NCBI RefSeq assembly: GCF_019343105.1
Contig: NZ_CP073764.1
Location: 3,212,001-3,276,000 of the forward strand
Origin: Methylovirgula sp. HY1
GTDB taxonomy: Bacteria; Pseudomonadota; Alphaproteobacteria; Rhizobiales; Beijerinckiaceae
Reading direction: 5' to 3'
DNA length: 64,000 bases
Made by a program: the position numbers and the translations under genes. Positions 17,744 to 26,075 of the stretch are shown here, piece by piece (the first letter of the stretch is position 1; the number at the start of each line of letters is the position of its first letter). The notes below the pieces were generated by a model. The model did no database searches. It saw only the letters and a list, made by a program, of their open reading frames with translations, and was not told the DNA's origin.

Positions 17744-18673
17744 TTATCCATTTCTAAGTTCGCTCTGACGGTTGGATTTAGCCTCTTTGGCTGGGTGAGC
17801 GGCGGGAGCTGGCGCGGAGCCATTGGCGAAGCGCAGCGCCAGATCCCGGCGCGGATGGAAGGTTGCTGCAAAGGCAGTCGGCGTCTGCCAGCCGATTTTC
17901 GAGTGTGGGCGTAAGCCGTTGTAATCCTCTTTCCAGCGGGCCAGGCCAACCCGAGCCTGTGCCAGTGTCGAGAACAAAGTCTCGTTCAAGAACTCATCGC
18001 GCAAGCGGCCGTTGAAAGACTCGATGAAGCCGTTCTGCATCGGCTTGCCCGGCGCGATATAATGCCACTCGACCTTCGTCTGATCGGCCCACGCCAGGAT
18101 GGCATTGCTGGTGAATTCACTGCCATTGTCGCTGACAATCATTTTCGGCGTGCCGCGTCTGGCTATGAGACCGTCGAGTTCTCGAGCGACACGGCCCCCA
18201 GACAAGGACGTATCCGCCGCCAACGCCAAGCATTCCCGTGTGCAGTCGTCGACAATCGTCAGGACACGGAAGCGGCGGCCATCGGTGAGCTGGTCGGACA
18301 CAAAGTCAAGAGACCAGCGATCGTTCGGCAGCATTGGAATCGTCATGGGCGCGCGTGTCCCGATCGCCCGCTTGCGGCCGCCCCGACGGCGTACCGTGAG
18401 CCGTTCCTCTCGGTAAAGCCGGAACAGCCGCTTGTGATTAACCACGAAGCCCTCCCGCTTCAGCAATACCTGGATGCGTCTATAGCCGAACCGTCGACGC
18501 TCATGCGCGATCGCCTTCATGCGCTCGCGCAGGACAGCGTCATCCGCCCGGGTCGTCTTGTATCTCATTGTCATGCGGCAAGAGCCGATGGCTTTACACG
18601 CCCGCCGTTCGGTCATTCCATGCTTGCACATGAGATGTGCGACAGCCTTCCGCTGTGCAACGGGCGTTACCAC
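17744..18673 (-). CDS. IS3-family transposase OrfB (DDE integrase domain)
   Basis: A 309-residue catalytic subunit. An N-terminal HTH_21-like segment ([15 protein letters not shown]) precedes the rve integrase core. The DDE triad is visible as [10 protein letters not shown] (Asp), [11 protein letters not shown] (Asp) and [15 protein letters not shown] (Glu, about 35 residues after the second Asp). It starts at GTG 18673, 7 nt inside the end of orfA. In this family a frameshift can also make an OrfAB fusion, the usual active form. Confidence 0.92.
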   Translation of the reverse strand: MVTPVAQRKAVAHLMCKHGMTERRACKAIGSCRMTMRYKTTRADDAVLRERMKAIAHERRRFGYRRIQVLLKREGFVVNHKRLFRLYREERLTVRRRGGRKRAIGTRAPMTIPMLPNDRWSLDFVSDQLTDGRRFRVLTIVDDCTRECLALAADTSLSGGRVARELDGLIARRGTPKMIVSDNGSEFTSNAILAWADQTKVEWHYIAPGKPMQNGFIESFNGRLRDEFLNETLFSTLAQARVGLARWKEDYNGLRPHSKIGWQTPTAFAATFHPRRDLALRFANGSAPAPAAHPAKEAKSNRQSELRNG

Positions 18674-18969
18674 TTCTTTCCCAGCAAATCCTTCAGCGCA
18701 ACATTGTCCAGCATAGCGTCGGCCAGCATGCGCTTGAGCTTGGTGTTCTCGTCCTCCAGCGCTTTCAGGCGTTTGGCTTCAGACACTTCCATCCCGCCGA
18801 ACTTCGCTTTCCATTTATAAATGCTCGCGTCACTCACCCCGTGCTTGCGGCACAAATCCCCGACCGAGATGCCGGCCTCGTGCTCCTTCAGTATCCCGAT
18901 GATCTGCTCTTCCGAAAAGCGGCTGCGCTTCATGCTCTGGTCCTCTACTTGGGCCAGAGCGAACTTCAA
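18667..18969 (-). CDS. IS3-family transposase OrfA (HTH, leucine zipper)
   Basis: A 100-residue DNA-binding subunit. The helix-turn-helix is [19 protein letters not shown] ... [17 protein letters not shown], followed by a leucine-zipper segment ([20 protein letters not shown]) for multimerisation. [10 protein letters not shown] near residue 13 is the alternative start often used in this group. It recognises the terminal repeats. Confidence 0.92.
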   Translation of the reverse strand: MKFALAQVEDQSMKRSRFSEEQIIGILKEHEAGISVGDLCRKHGVSDASIYKWKAKFGGMEVSEAKRLKALEDENTKLKRMLADAMLDNVALKDLLGKKW

Positions 18970-18997
18970 ACTGGATTAAGCCTAAGGGGCAAGGTCA

Positions 18998-19001
18998 GCT
19001 A
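18998..19001. repeat. Right target-site duplication GCTA
   Basis: GCTA directly follows the right terminal repeat ending GGTCA and matches 17722-17725. Confidence 0.88.
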
Positions 19002-19101
19002 GGATCGTTCATATATTGCGGCCGGTCCCACGCCGCTCGCTCCTTCGATGAGATGCGATCCAAGGTCAAGATTTTCGAAAGCCGTCGCGACGGTGATTCG
19101 T

Positions 19102-19280
19102 TAGAGCATGTTCCGGAAAATTGATCGACTTTTCTGATATTTTAGAACTCGGATATATCCGAGTTCTCATTTTTCAGACATCGGATATATCCGATGTCTC
19201 ATTGATGAGATGCTCCAGCTTATTGATTTGGAGCGTTTTCCTCTCGATCGGGTGAGTCTACCCGATCGGAAAATGCTCTA
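19102..19280. repeat. Dispersed palindromic mosaic repeat, copy B
   Basis: The outer arms TAGAGCATGTTCCGG ... GGAAAATGCTCTA enclose two perfect palindromes centred on GGATATATCC: a 24-bp one with AGAACTC arms (19144-19167) and a 24-bp one with AGACATC arms (19176-19199). A third hairpin follows (CTCGATCGGG ... CCCGATCGG). CAGCTTATTGATTTGGAGCG links the modules, as in copies A, C and F. Confidence 0.85.
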
Positions 19281-19687
19281 GGCGGACGGACGTGCGGTCG
19301 AGCATTTCGATCGCCGAATTTCGGCCTGGCTTGCGGCCGAGCGCCGCATCTCGCAAAATCATCATCGCTTTGGCCAGTTTTGAGGCGCAAATCCTCTCCG
19401 TCTTTCGCGCGATCCTCGAAATTGCGGCGCGCGGCATGGGTCCGGCCACATTTGCGAACCCTCATGTTACGTTCTAGCTTACGCCTCTGGAACTAAAATC
19501 ATTTGGAGGAATAGCAAAAGCCCGCGACGCTCGCGACAGTACTTCAGCAAATGACTCCAGCAATGCATAGTACGATGGCGCGCACAATCTCAGATCACCC
19601 TCCGGTTATCGCCTCTGCTCGCTCAGATGGGTGGCGGCGGCCGGGCTGGCGCACATTTCAGCATGAATAACGGAGGTATAGAGGACA
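19281..19687. other. Intergenic region upstream of the YajR-type exporter
   Basis: A 407-bp stretch between repeat B and the MFS gene. Short ORFs exist on both strands (for example 19258-19449 minus) but none has family features or a good start site. It probably contains the promoter of the plus-strand MFS gene. Nothing else is seen. Confidence 0.35.
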
Positions 19688-21040
19688 ATGAAGCAAAGTG
19701 AGTTGCTCGCGACCGGATCGCTGGCCGCAGTCTTCGCGATGCGCCTCCTCGGTCTGTTCATGATCTATCCGGTCTTTGCCGGATATGCGCGCCATCTTCA
19801 TGGCGCGACACCGATGCTGATTGGTTTGGCGCTCGGCGCTTACGGCCTGACCCAGGGGCTGTTGCAGATCCCCTTCGGCCTGCTCTCGGACCGGATCGGC
19901 CGCAAGCCCATGATCGCGATCGGGCTCGTGTTCTTCGGCATCGGCAGTGTCGTGGCGGCGCTTTCCACCTCCATTGGCGGCGTGTTGCTCGGGCGCGTAT
20001 TGCAAGGCACTGGCGCTATTGGCTCGGTCATTCTGGCGTTCGTTGCCGATTTGACGCGGGAAGAGGTCCGCACCAGGGCAATGGCCATCGTCGGCATGAC
20101 CATCGGCTTTTCCTTCGTCGCTGCCATCGTCATCGGGCCGCTGCTGGCCAGTATCATTGGCGTCTCCGGCATCTTCTGGCTCACGGCTGTTCTCGCGCTC
20201 GTCGGCATTGCCATCACCTTCGGCCTTGTCCCCACGCCGGCGCGGATCGCGCGACATCGCGATGCCGAAGCTGTGCCGGCACTCTTCAGGCGCGTCCTCA
20301 GCGATGGCGAATTGCTGCGGTTGGATTTCGCAATTTTTGCGCTTCACGTCATTCTCACCGCGAGCTTTCTTGCCGTTCCAGGGTTGCTCGCGACCTCGTT
20401 GCATCTCACGCAACGTACGGATTGGTTTGTCTATCTTCCCGTCCTTCTTGTTTCCGTCGCATTGATGGTGCCGGCAATCATCGTCGCTGAAAAGGGCGGC
20501 CGCATGAAAGAGGTTTTCATAGCGGCCATCGCGCTCTTGACGGTCAGCCTGCTTGCTCTGACGCTGGCCGGGGGCACTGGCGCAGTCGTCGTCGCAGCGC
20601 TTCTCGGTTTCTTCACCGCCTTCAATATCATGGAAGCGATGTTGCCTTCGCTCGTTACCAAGATCGCGCCGGCCGGGGCGAAAGGAACCGCCACGGGCAT
20701 TTATTCGAGCGCGCAGTTCATGGGTATTTTCGTCGGTGGCGCGGGTGGCGGATTGGCTTTCGTTATGGCCGGCACGCGGGGCGTATTCGGCTTGGCGGTG
20801 CTCTTCGCCTTGATCTGGCTTGCGATTGCCTCGACGATGCGTCGGCCCGGCCGTTACTCAAGCCATCTCGTTCATCTGACAAAGATCGATCGCCAAGAGG
20901 TCAGCGGTCTCGAAGCCCGTTTGCGAGCTGCGCCTGGCGTAATAGAAGCCGTCGTCGCCCCGGATGAGGCAGTGGCCTATCTTAAGATCGATAAGGCGAG
21001 ATTCGATGCCGATGCCGTCGCCGGGATCGTCGGCGGTTAG
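19688..21040 (+). CDS. MFS exporter, YajR family with C-terminal cytosolic domain
   Basis: A 450-residue transporter with twelve transmembrane helices (about 8-395). The MFS motif A is LLSDRIGRKPMIAIG between helices 2 and 3. After helix 12 an HLTKIDRQ linker leads to a domain of about 50 residues (SGLEARLRAAPGVIEAVVAP...AYLKIDKARFDADAVAGIVG) resembling the YAM ferredoxin-like domain of YajR. A GGAGGTATAGAGGACA leader provides a Shine-Dalgarno. The stop codon TAG is the first three bases of palindromic element C. YajR substrates are not well defined; drug or metabolite efflux is inferred. Confidence 0.85.
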   Translation: MKQSELLATGSLAAVFAMRLLGLFMIYPVFAGYARHLHGATPMLIGLALGAYGLTQGLLQIPFGLLSDRIGRKPMIAIGLVFFGIGSVVAALSTSIGGVLLGRVLQGTGAIGSVILAFVADLTREEVRTRAMAIVGMTIGFSFVAAIVIGPLLASIIGVSGIFWLTAVLALVGIAITFGLVPTPARIARHRDAEAVPALFRRVLSDGELLRLDFAIFALHVILTASFLAVPGLLATSLHLTQRTDWFVYLPVLLVSVALMVPAIIVAEKGGRMKEVFIAAIALLTVSLLALTLAGGTGAVVVAALLGFFTAFNIMEAMLPSLVTKIAPAGAKGTATGIYSSAQFMGIFVGGAGGGLAFVMAGTRGVFGLAVLFALIWLAIASTMRRPGRYSSHLVHLTKIDRQEVSGLEARLRAAPGVIEAVVAPDEAVAYLKIDKARFDADAVAGIVGG

Positions 21041-21220
21041 AGCGTTTTTCGATCGGGTGGCATCGCCCGATCGAAAGGAAAACGCTCCAAATCACTAAGC
21101 TGGAGCATGTTCTTATCAATGAGAACTCGGATATATCCGAGTTCTAAAAAGTGAGACATCGGATATATCCGATGTCTGAAAGAGCGGAAAAGTCATTCAA
21201 CTTTTCCGGAACATGCTCTA
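21038..21220. repeat. Dispersed palindromic mosaic repeat, copy C (inverse order to copy B)
   Basis: Begins TAGAGCGTTTTTCGATCGGG with a hairpin to CCCGATCGAAAGGAAAACGCTC, then AAGCTGGAGCATG, two TCGGATATATCCGA-type palindromes (GAACTCGG.. at about 21121-21142 and GACATCGG.. at about 21155-21177), and ends ACTTTTCCGGAACATGCTCTA. Module order is the reverse complement of copy B. It supplies the TAG stop of the upstream MFS gene. Confidence 0.85.
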
Positions 21221-21237
21221 GGCGCGGCCGACCTCTT

Positions 21238-21441
21238 TCAATTCTTGAGGCGCCAGCCTGCCACTTCCGCCTCGATAACCTCCCGCGTCGCCACATTGCG
21301 CCAGGTGTTGTCAATGCGGTGACATGGGAACGGAACGACATAGGTTCCGTTGTGATCGACGCATAGGATCTCGACGGGGGTACCATCGTTTGGAAACCGA
21401 TCGACGATGAATTCTGCGAGCCTGTTGTTTAACGAGGTCAA
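21238..21441 (-). CDS. Small uncharacterised protein
   Basis: A 67-residue acidic-to-neutral protein with a plausible globular composition (VEILCVDHNGTYVVPFPCHR, then WRNVATREVIEAEVAGW). The called start is TTG 21441. The frame is the same as that of the gene ending at 21472 and stays open up to that gene's TAA, so readthrough or a split gene is possible. No family is recognised. Real coding status is moderately supported by amino-acid composition. Confidence 0.5.
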   Translation of the reverse strand: MTSLNNRLAEFIVDRFPNDGTPVEILCVDHNGTYVVPFPCHRIDNTWRNVATREVIEAEVAGWRLKN

Positions 21442-21471
21442 ATTCTGCTGCCTATATGTGAGATTAGACAG

Positions 21472-22062
21472 TTATCGACGCGCCGCTTTGCACAAGCGCC
21501 GCTGCCATTTCTGTCCGGCTTTGAGCGCAGTCTTGAGAACCCAGCGCTTTTGAATTGCGCTGGGCTCTCGCCGCGGCGCGGAAACATTCGGGACTTCGGG
21601 TGAAGCCATTGCCGCGGGCTGTTCGGCGGCGGCTTGCACCAGTTCTCGTTTGGGCGCGCGGCTCGCTTTGCGGCGAAGCGGAAAAGAAGAGGCATCGGGT
21701 TTCTCGACCACCTTACGGCGCCGCCGCGTTTTTTCCTCGGCTGCTGCCAATCGAATAGAAAGAGCGCTATCTTCGTCGATGAGGCTTGGCAGCACGCGGC
21801 CCACGACGTCTTTGAACGACGAAGCTTCTTTTTCGACGCTGGTGGCTGAACTGCTTCTTCCAAATACGGCGTCTGCCGCTTTCAGCGCAGCTTCATATTC
21901 GTCATCATGATTGTTTTCGTAGGCTACAAATCCACCGAGATCCAAGAACGGCAATGGCTTTGCGCCATCGTTCTCGGTATCGTCGATCGGCGGATGCGGC
22001 ATCGTTGATTTGGACGAGCGCTTTTTGAATTCCTTGATAAAAGGACGGACAGTATGACGCAT
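21472..22062 (-). CDS. Uncharacterised basic protein
   Basis: A 196-residue protein without signal peptide or membrane segments. The N-terminus MRHTVRPFIKEFKKRSSKS is basic. A central acidic segment (DDTENDGAKPLPFLDLGGFV) precedes a low-complexity Lys/Arg/Ala-rich C-terminus (KTRRRRKVVEKPD ... QKWQRRLCKAARR). A weak GGGA lies about 6 nt before the ATG. Proteins with this N-terminus followed by a long basic tail are uncharacterised as far as I know. It is next to the polysaccharide locus but a role there is unproven. Confidence 0.65.
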   Translation of the reverse strand: MRHTVRPFIKEFKKRSSKSTMPHPPIDDTENDGAKPLPFLDLGGFVAYENNHDDEYEAALKAADAVFGRSSSATSVEKEASSFKDVVGRVLPSLIDEDSALSIRLAAAEEKTRRRRKVVEKPDASSFPLRRKASRAPKRELVQAAAEQPAAMASPEVPNVSAPRREPSAIQKRWVLKTALKAGQKWQRRLCKAARR

Positions 22063-22454
22063 TCGATTCCCAGTGGTAAAAGCTCACAGATGTGATGACA
22101 AATCGCAGTTTCAGCCGCCGCGACGGCTTCTTATATCGGGTCCCCTAAGGATCACCCTTGAGAGCGCTGTATGCAGTGGGAACTACGTCGCTTCATCCCA
22201 GACGGGGACGAACGAAAAAACTCCCTTACAAACGAATATGACAGGTATCTAGCGCTTTTGGAGCAAGTTTCGACCATCAGCATAGCGATAGCGTAACACA
22301 AAATACAATAAACTTACTTCGTCAACCTCTCAGATGTATGTCAAAAGAGTTTACGTGGGGATGTACGCACGACGCGCTTGGCGACCGGGCTTAAAATTCC
22401 GTTCATAGACTTCGAAGATGACATGCATGCTTGCATGCCGTTGCCGATCATGTC
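22063..22454. other. Intergenic region, probable promoter for the 21472-22062 gene
   Basis: A 392-bp stretch, AT-rich at about 22250-22350, lying downstream of rfbA and upstream of the minus-strand gene at 22062. No supported ORF, RNA or terminator is seen. Confidence 0.4.
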
Positions 22455-23348
22455 CTATATCACTGATCGCGTCGTCGAATCGGCGAGGATGGATTTCAGA
22501 TAGTCGCCATAGCCGCTTTTCATGAGGCTCGTGGCCAGCCGATCGAGTGCGGTCGCATCGATCCAGCCGTTGCGATAGGCGATTTCCTCGGGGCAGGCGA
22601 CGCGCTGGCCCTGGCGTTGCTCGATGGCGCGCACATATTCCGACGCTTCGACGAGCGAATTGGCGGTGCCGGTATCGAGCCAGGCAAAGCCGCGACCGAG
22701 CCGTTCCACCGTCAGCTCGGATTTTTCGAGATAGACTTTGTTCAGATCGGTGATTTCGAGCTCGCCGCGCGGCGACGGTTTCAGGGATGCGGCGATCTCG
22801 ACGGCTTGCGCGTCGTAGAAATAGAGACCGGTGACCGCCCAATTCGATTTCGGTGCTTTGGGCTTTTCTTCAAGCGAAGTCGCTCGCCCGGCAGCATCGA
22901 AGTTGACGACGCCATAGCGTTCCGGATCGCGAACATGATAGGCGAAGACCGTCGCGCCCTTGGGCCGCTCGGCGGCTGGTCGCAGCGCTTCGATGAGGCC
23001 GTGGCCGTAAAATATATTATCGCCGAGAACCAGGGCTGAGCACCGGCCGGCGACGAAATCGGCGCCGATAATATAGGCTTGCGCCAGCCCCTCGGGCTTG
23101 GGCTGTTCGGCATAGCAAAGCGACAGTCCCCATTGGCTGCCGTCGCCGAGTAATCGCTGAAACAGAGGCAGATCGAGCGGCGTCGAGATGATGAGAATTT
23201 CCCGAATACCGGCCAGCATCAGCGTGCTCAAGGGATAATAGATCATCGGCTTGTCATAGACCGGCAGCAGTTGTTTGGAGACCGCCAGGGTCATCGGATG
23301 CAGCCTGGTGCCGCTGCCGCCGGCGAGAATGATGCCGCGCAAATTCAT
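22455..23348 (-). CDS. rfbA: Glucose-1-phosphate thymidylyltransferase RfbA
   Basis: A 297-residue enzyme that forms dTDP-glucose from glucose-1-phosphate and dTTP, first step of dTDP-L-rhamnose synthesis. It starts [18 protein letters not shown], the nucleotide-binding signature. [29 protein letters not shown] and GFAWLDTGT are also conserved. The start at 23348 is preferred over the longer open frame because it matches the family N-terminus and has AGAGGA 7 nt upstream. It overlaps rfbD by 4 nt and is last in the run rfbB-C-D-A. Confidence 0.95.
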   Translation of the reverse strand: MNLRGIILAGGSGTRLHPMTLAVSKQLLPVYDKPMIYYPLSTLMLAGIREILIISTPLDLPLFQRLLGDGSQWGLSLCYAEQPKPEGLAQAYIIGADFVAGRCSALVLGDNIFYGHGLIEALRPAAERPKGATVFAYHVRDPERYGVVNFDAAGRATSLEEKPKAPKSNWAVTGLYFYDAQAVEIAASLKPSPRGELEITDLNKVYLEKSELTVERLGRGFAWLDTGTANSLVEASEYVRAIEQRQGQRVACPEEIAYRNGWIDATALDRLATSLMKSGYGDYLKSILADSTTRSVI

Positions 23349-24289
23349 GGGCGTTCCTCTGAGAGCTGTGTTTTGGCAGGCTCTTCTTGCAAGGGTGCGA
23401 CTTGCAAGGGTGCGACGAGCCGGTCGAGGCAGATCGCGAGCGATGCACGCCAATCCGGGGTTTTCAGGCCATAGGTCGTCGCAAGCTTTTGCATGTCGAG
23501 ACGCGAATTTTTCGGCCGCTGTGCAGGTGTCGGATAATCTGCCGTCGTAATGCGATCGACTTGCACAGGGGGCCGTCCGCGTTGCGCGGCGCCGGCGAAG
23601 ATCGCATCGGCCAAATCGGCCCAGTTTGCCTCACCTTGCCCGGTCGCATGAAAAATGCCGCGCAATTGTCGCGCGTCAGGCTTGGCGACGAGCTGAGTGG
23701 CGACAGCGCAAATCACATCGGCAAGATCCGGCGCATAGGTGGGGGCGCCATATTGGTCGGCGACGACCCCGATCGAGCTGCGCGTCTCCCCCAGCCGCAG
23801 CATGGTGCGGACGAAATTCTGCCCCGTCGCGCTATAGACCCAGGCGGTGCGCAAAATGACGTGGTTGGTGCATGCCTCAGCGACAGCAAGCTCGCCGGCG
23901 CGTTTCGTGCGCCCATAGGCGCCGAGCGGCGCTGGCGCATCGTCTTCGCGGTAAGGGCGCTCGGCACGGCCGTCGAAGACATAATCCGTCGAGATCTGAA
24001 TGACGGGAACGCCCTTGGCCTTCGCCGCCAACGCGACTTGGCGGGCTCCCTCGGCATTGATCGCCATGGCAAGATCGGGTTCCGTTTCGGCCCGATCGAC
24101 CGCCGTATAGGCCGCGGCATTGACGATAATATCGCAGGTGGCGGCTTCGACAGCACGCGCGATGCTGGCGGCGTCGAGAAGATCGCAATCCGGCCGCGCC
24201 AGCGTGATGACATCGCATGCCTGCAGCGGGGCGCGCTCGATGAGTGCCTGCGCCACTTGTCCTGTCCGTCCGGTGACGCCAATCCGCAT
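23345..24289 (-). CDS. rfbD: dTDP-4-dehydrorhamnose reductase RfbD
   Basis: A 314-residue SDR enzyme that reduces dTDP-4-keto-L-rhamnose to dTDP-L-rhamnose with NAD(P)H. The N-terminal Rossmann motif is [34 protein letters not shown] and the catalytic Y-x3-K (YGRTK) are present. The C-terminus carries a short in-frame duplication, [10 protein letters not shown], from a 15-bp tandem repeat near 23389-23418. Coupled to rfbA by ATGA. Confidence 0.95.
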   Translation of the reverse strand: MRIGVTGRTGQVAQALIERAPLQACDVITLARPDCDLLDAASIARAVEAATCDIIVNAAAYTAVDRAETEPDLAMAINAEGARQVALAAKAKGVPVIQISTDYVFDGRAERPYREDDAPAPLGAYGRTKRAGELAVAEACTNHVILRTAWVYSATGQNFVRTMLRLGETRSSIGVVADQYGAPTYAPDLADVICAVATQLVAKPDARQLRGIFHATGQGEANWADLADAIFAGAAQRGRPPVQVDRITTADYPTPAQRPKNSRLDMQKLATTYGLKTPDWRASLAICLDRLVAPLQVAPLQEEPAKTQLSEERP

Positions 24290-24295
24290 GATCGC

Positions 24296-24850
24296 TTACT
24301 CGAAGGGGGAAACGAGGTCGGCGAGGCGCGGATGGTGATGGTCTTTATCCGACAGAACCGCGGCATCTGCCGTCACCGGCCATGGAATGCCGAGCGCGGG
24401 ATCATCCCAAGCAAGCCCATGGTCGTGCGTGGGCGCATAAGGGTTCGAGACCTTATAGAAGATCTCCGTATCCGGCTCGAGCGTGCAGAAACCATGCGCG
24501 AAGCCGACCGGCACGAACATCTGCTTGAAATTTTCGGCCGATAGTTCGGTCGCGAAATATTGCCCATAGGTTGGTGAGGATCGCCGCAGATCGACCGCGA
24601 CATCGAGAATGCTGCCCTCGAGGACGCGAATGAGCTTGTCTTGCGCAAAGGGCGGCGATTGAAAATGCAAGCCCCGAATCGTCCCGACGGTTGCGGAGCG
24701 GGATTGATTGTCCTGGACGAAATCGACCGCTATGCCGGCCTGCAAGAAAATCTCGCGATTATAGGTCTCGGAAAAATAGCCGCGCGCGTCCGCGAATTTC
24801 TTAGGAACAATCAGTTTGACGCCCGCGAGCGGCGTGGTCTCGATCATCAA
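24296..24850 (-). CDS. rfbC: dTDP-4-dehydrorhamnose 3,5-epimerase RfbC
   Basis: A 184-residue cupin-fold epimerase acting on dTDP-4-keto-6-deoxyglucose. Visible family motifs are DARGYFSETY, FVQDNQSRS, GTIRGLHFQ with the catalytic His, SILDVAVDLR with the conserved Asp, and PVGFAHGF. Length matches the family. It sits 6 nt upstream of rfbD. Confidence 0.95.
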   Translation of the reverse strand: MMIETTPLAGVKLIVPKKFADARGYFSETYNREIFLQAGIAVDFVQDNQSRSATVGTIRGLHFQSPPFAQDKLIRVLEGSILDVAVDLRRSSPTYGQYFATELSAENFKQMFVPVGFAHGFCTLEPDTEIFYKVSNPYAPTHDHGLAWDDPALGIPWPVTADAAVLSDKDHHHPRLADLVSPFE

Positions 24851-24890
24851 GGCCCGGTCCTTCGATCATCAATTTGAGGAAGCTGCCGGA

Positions 24891-25946
24891 TCACGCGCAA
24901 AGGCCGAGGCGTTCGCCGCCATAGGTCCCCGAACGGATAGCCGTCCACCAAGCTGTATTGGCGAGATACCAGGCGACGGTCTTGCGCAGGCCCGATTCGA
25001 AATCTTCCCGCGCACGCCAGCCCAACTCGCGCTCGACCTTGCCGCAATCAATGGCATAGCGCAGATCATGGCCGGGGCGGTCCGTCACAAAAGTGATGAG
25101 ATCGCGCCGCTTGCCGCCATTTGGAGCAATCTCGTCCATGATGTCGCAAATCGCGTGCACGACATCAATGTTGCGCCGCTCGCTGCGGCCGCCGATATTG
25201 TAATTCTGGCCGGGTAAGCCGCGCTCCGCGACGCTGAGCAGCGCCTCGGCATGATCCTCGACGAACAGCCAGTCTCTGACATTCTCGCCGCGCCCATAGA
25301 CCGGCAATGGCTTGCCTTCGAGCGCATTGAGAATGGTCAAGGGAATGAGCTTTTCGGGAAATTGGCAGGGGCCATAATTGTTCGAGCAATTGGTTATGAT
25401 GGTCGGCAGACCAAATGTGTGGTGCCAGGCGCGCACGAGATGATCGGAGCCGGCCTTGCTCGCCGAATAAGGCGAGTTCGGCGCATAGGCCGTCTCTTCG
25501 CTAAAGGCGCCGTCAGGACCGAGCGTTCCATAGACCTCATCCGTCGAAATATGAATGAAGCGAAATTTCTCGCGGGCCGTACCCTTGAGTTCGTTCCAAT
25601 AGGCGCGCGCGGCATCGAGCAAAGTGAAGGTGCCGACGACATTGGTCTGGATGAAATCCGCCGGACCATCGATCGACCGGTCGACATGGCTTTCCGCGGC
25701 GAGATGAAGAATGCAGTCCGGCTGAATTTCGGCCAGAAGTGCGGCAACCGCCGGCCCGTCGCAAATATCGCCGCGCCGGAAGGTCAGGCGTGGATGAGCA
25801 ATTACCTCGGCGAGCGAGTCCAGATTGCCCGCATAGGTCAGCTTGTCCAGGACGCAGACACTGTGCTCCGTCGCCGCAATGATTTTCCGGACGACCGCTG
25901 ACCCGATAAAGCCGGCGCCCCCAGTCACAAGATAGCGAAACTGCAC
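24891..25946 (-). CDS. rfbB: dTDP-glucose 4,6-dehydratase RfbB
   Basis: An SDR enzyme that converts dTDP-glucose to dTDP-4-keto-6-deoxyglucose. The motif [16 protein letters not shown] opens the Rossmann fold. [22 protein letters not shown] (TDE catalytic site) and the [14 protein letters not shown] tyrosine-lysine pair follow. The start GTG 25946 gives [10 protein letters not shown], the standard family start. The frame is open to ATG 26009, which would add 21 residues without homology. First in the rhamnose run. Confidence 0.93.
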   Translation of the reverse strand: MQFRYLVTGGAGFIGSAVVRKIIAATEHSVCVLDKLTYAGNLDSLAEVIAHPRLTFRRGDICDGPAVAALLAEIQPDCILHLAAESHVDRSIDGPADFIQTNVVGTFTLLDAARAYWNELKGTAREKFRFIHISTDEVYGTLGPDGAFSEETAYAPNSPYSASKAGSDHLVRAWHHTFGLPTIITNCSNNYGPCQFPEKLIPLTILNALEGKPLPVYGRGENVRDWLFVEDHAEALLSVAERGLPGQNYNIGGRSERRNIDVVHAICDIMDEIAPNGGKRRDLITFVTDRPGHDLRYAIDCGKVERELGWRAREDFESGLRKTVAWYLANTAWWTAIRSGTYGGERLGLCA

Positions 25947-26075
25947 CGCGTCACCATGTTCGATAAGGTTGTTGGCCGCGAACCTATACTCCGAGCGATG
26001 GGCGAGCAAGCGGCCGAGGCCTGTTCGCCAGAGGCGCAGCCCTTTCTACAGGCCCATCCGTTGGATGAGCGCACA

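Larger units (their letters stand above)
17726..18997 (-). mobile_element. Complete IS3-family insertion sequence, IS407-type, 1272 bp
   Basis: Terminal inverted repeats begin TGACCTTGCCCC at both ends (17726 inward, and the complement ending at 18997). The element is flanked by a direct 4-bp duplication GCTA at 17722-17725 and 18998-19001; a 4-bp duplication is characteristic of the IS407 group. It carries overlapping orfA and orfB on the minus strand, both apparently intact, so it is probably active or recently inserted. Confidence 0.93.
17608..19012 (-). pseudogene. Small ORF split by the IS element, formerly coupled to gspC-like gene
   Basis: Removing the IS (17726-18997) and one GCTA copy rejoins a minus-strand frame from ATG 19012 (MNDPS) across the junction, via SSAKTLFGFPPNYDKFGLKQ, to a TGA at 17608-17610. 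That TGA overlaps the GTG of the gspC-like gene by 4 nt (GTGA). The restored peptide is 42 codons from that ATG. The frame is open further upstream, so the original protein may have been longer. No function is recognised. That an IS with a perfect duplication interrupts an open, coupled frame suggests recent inactivation. Confidence 0.55.
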
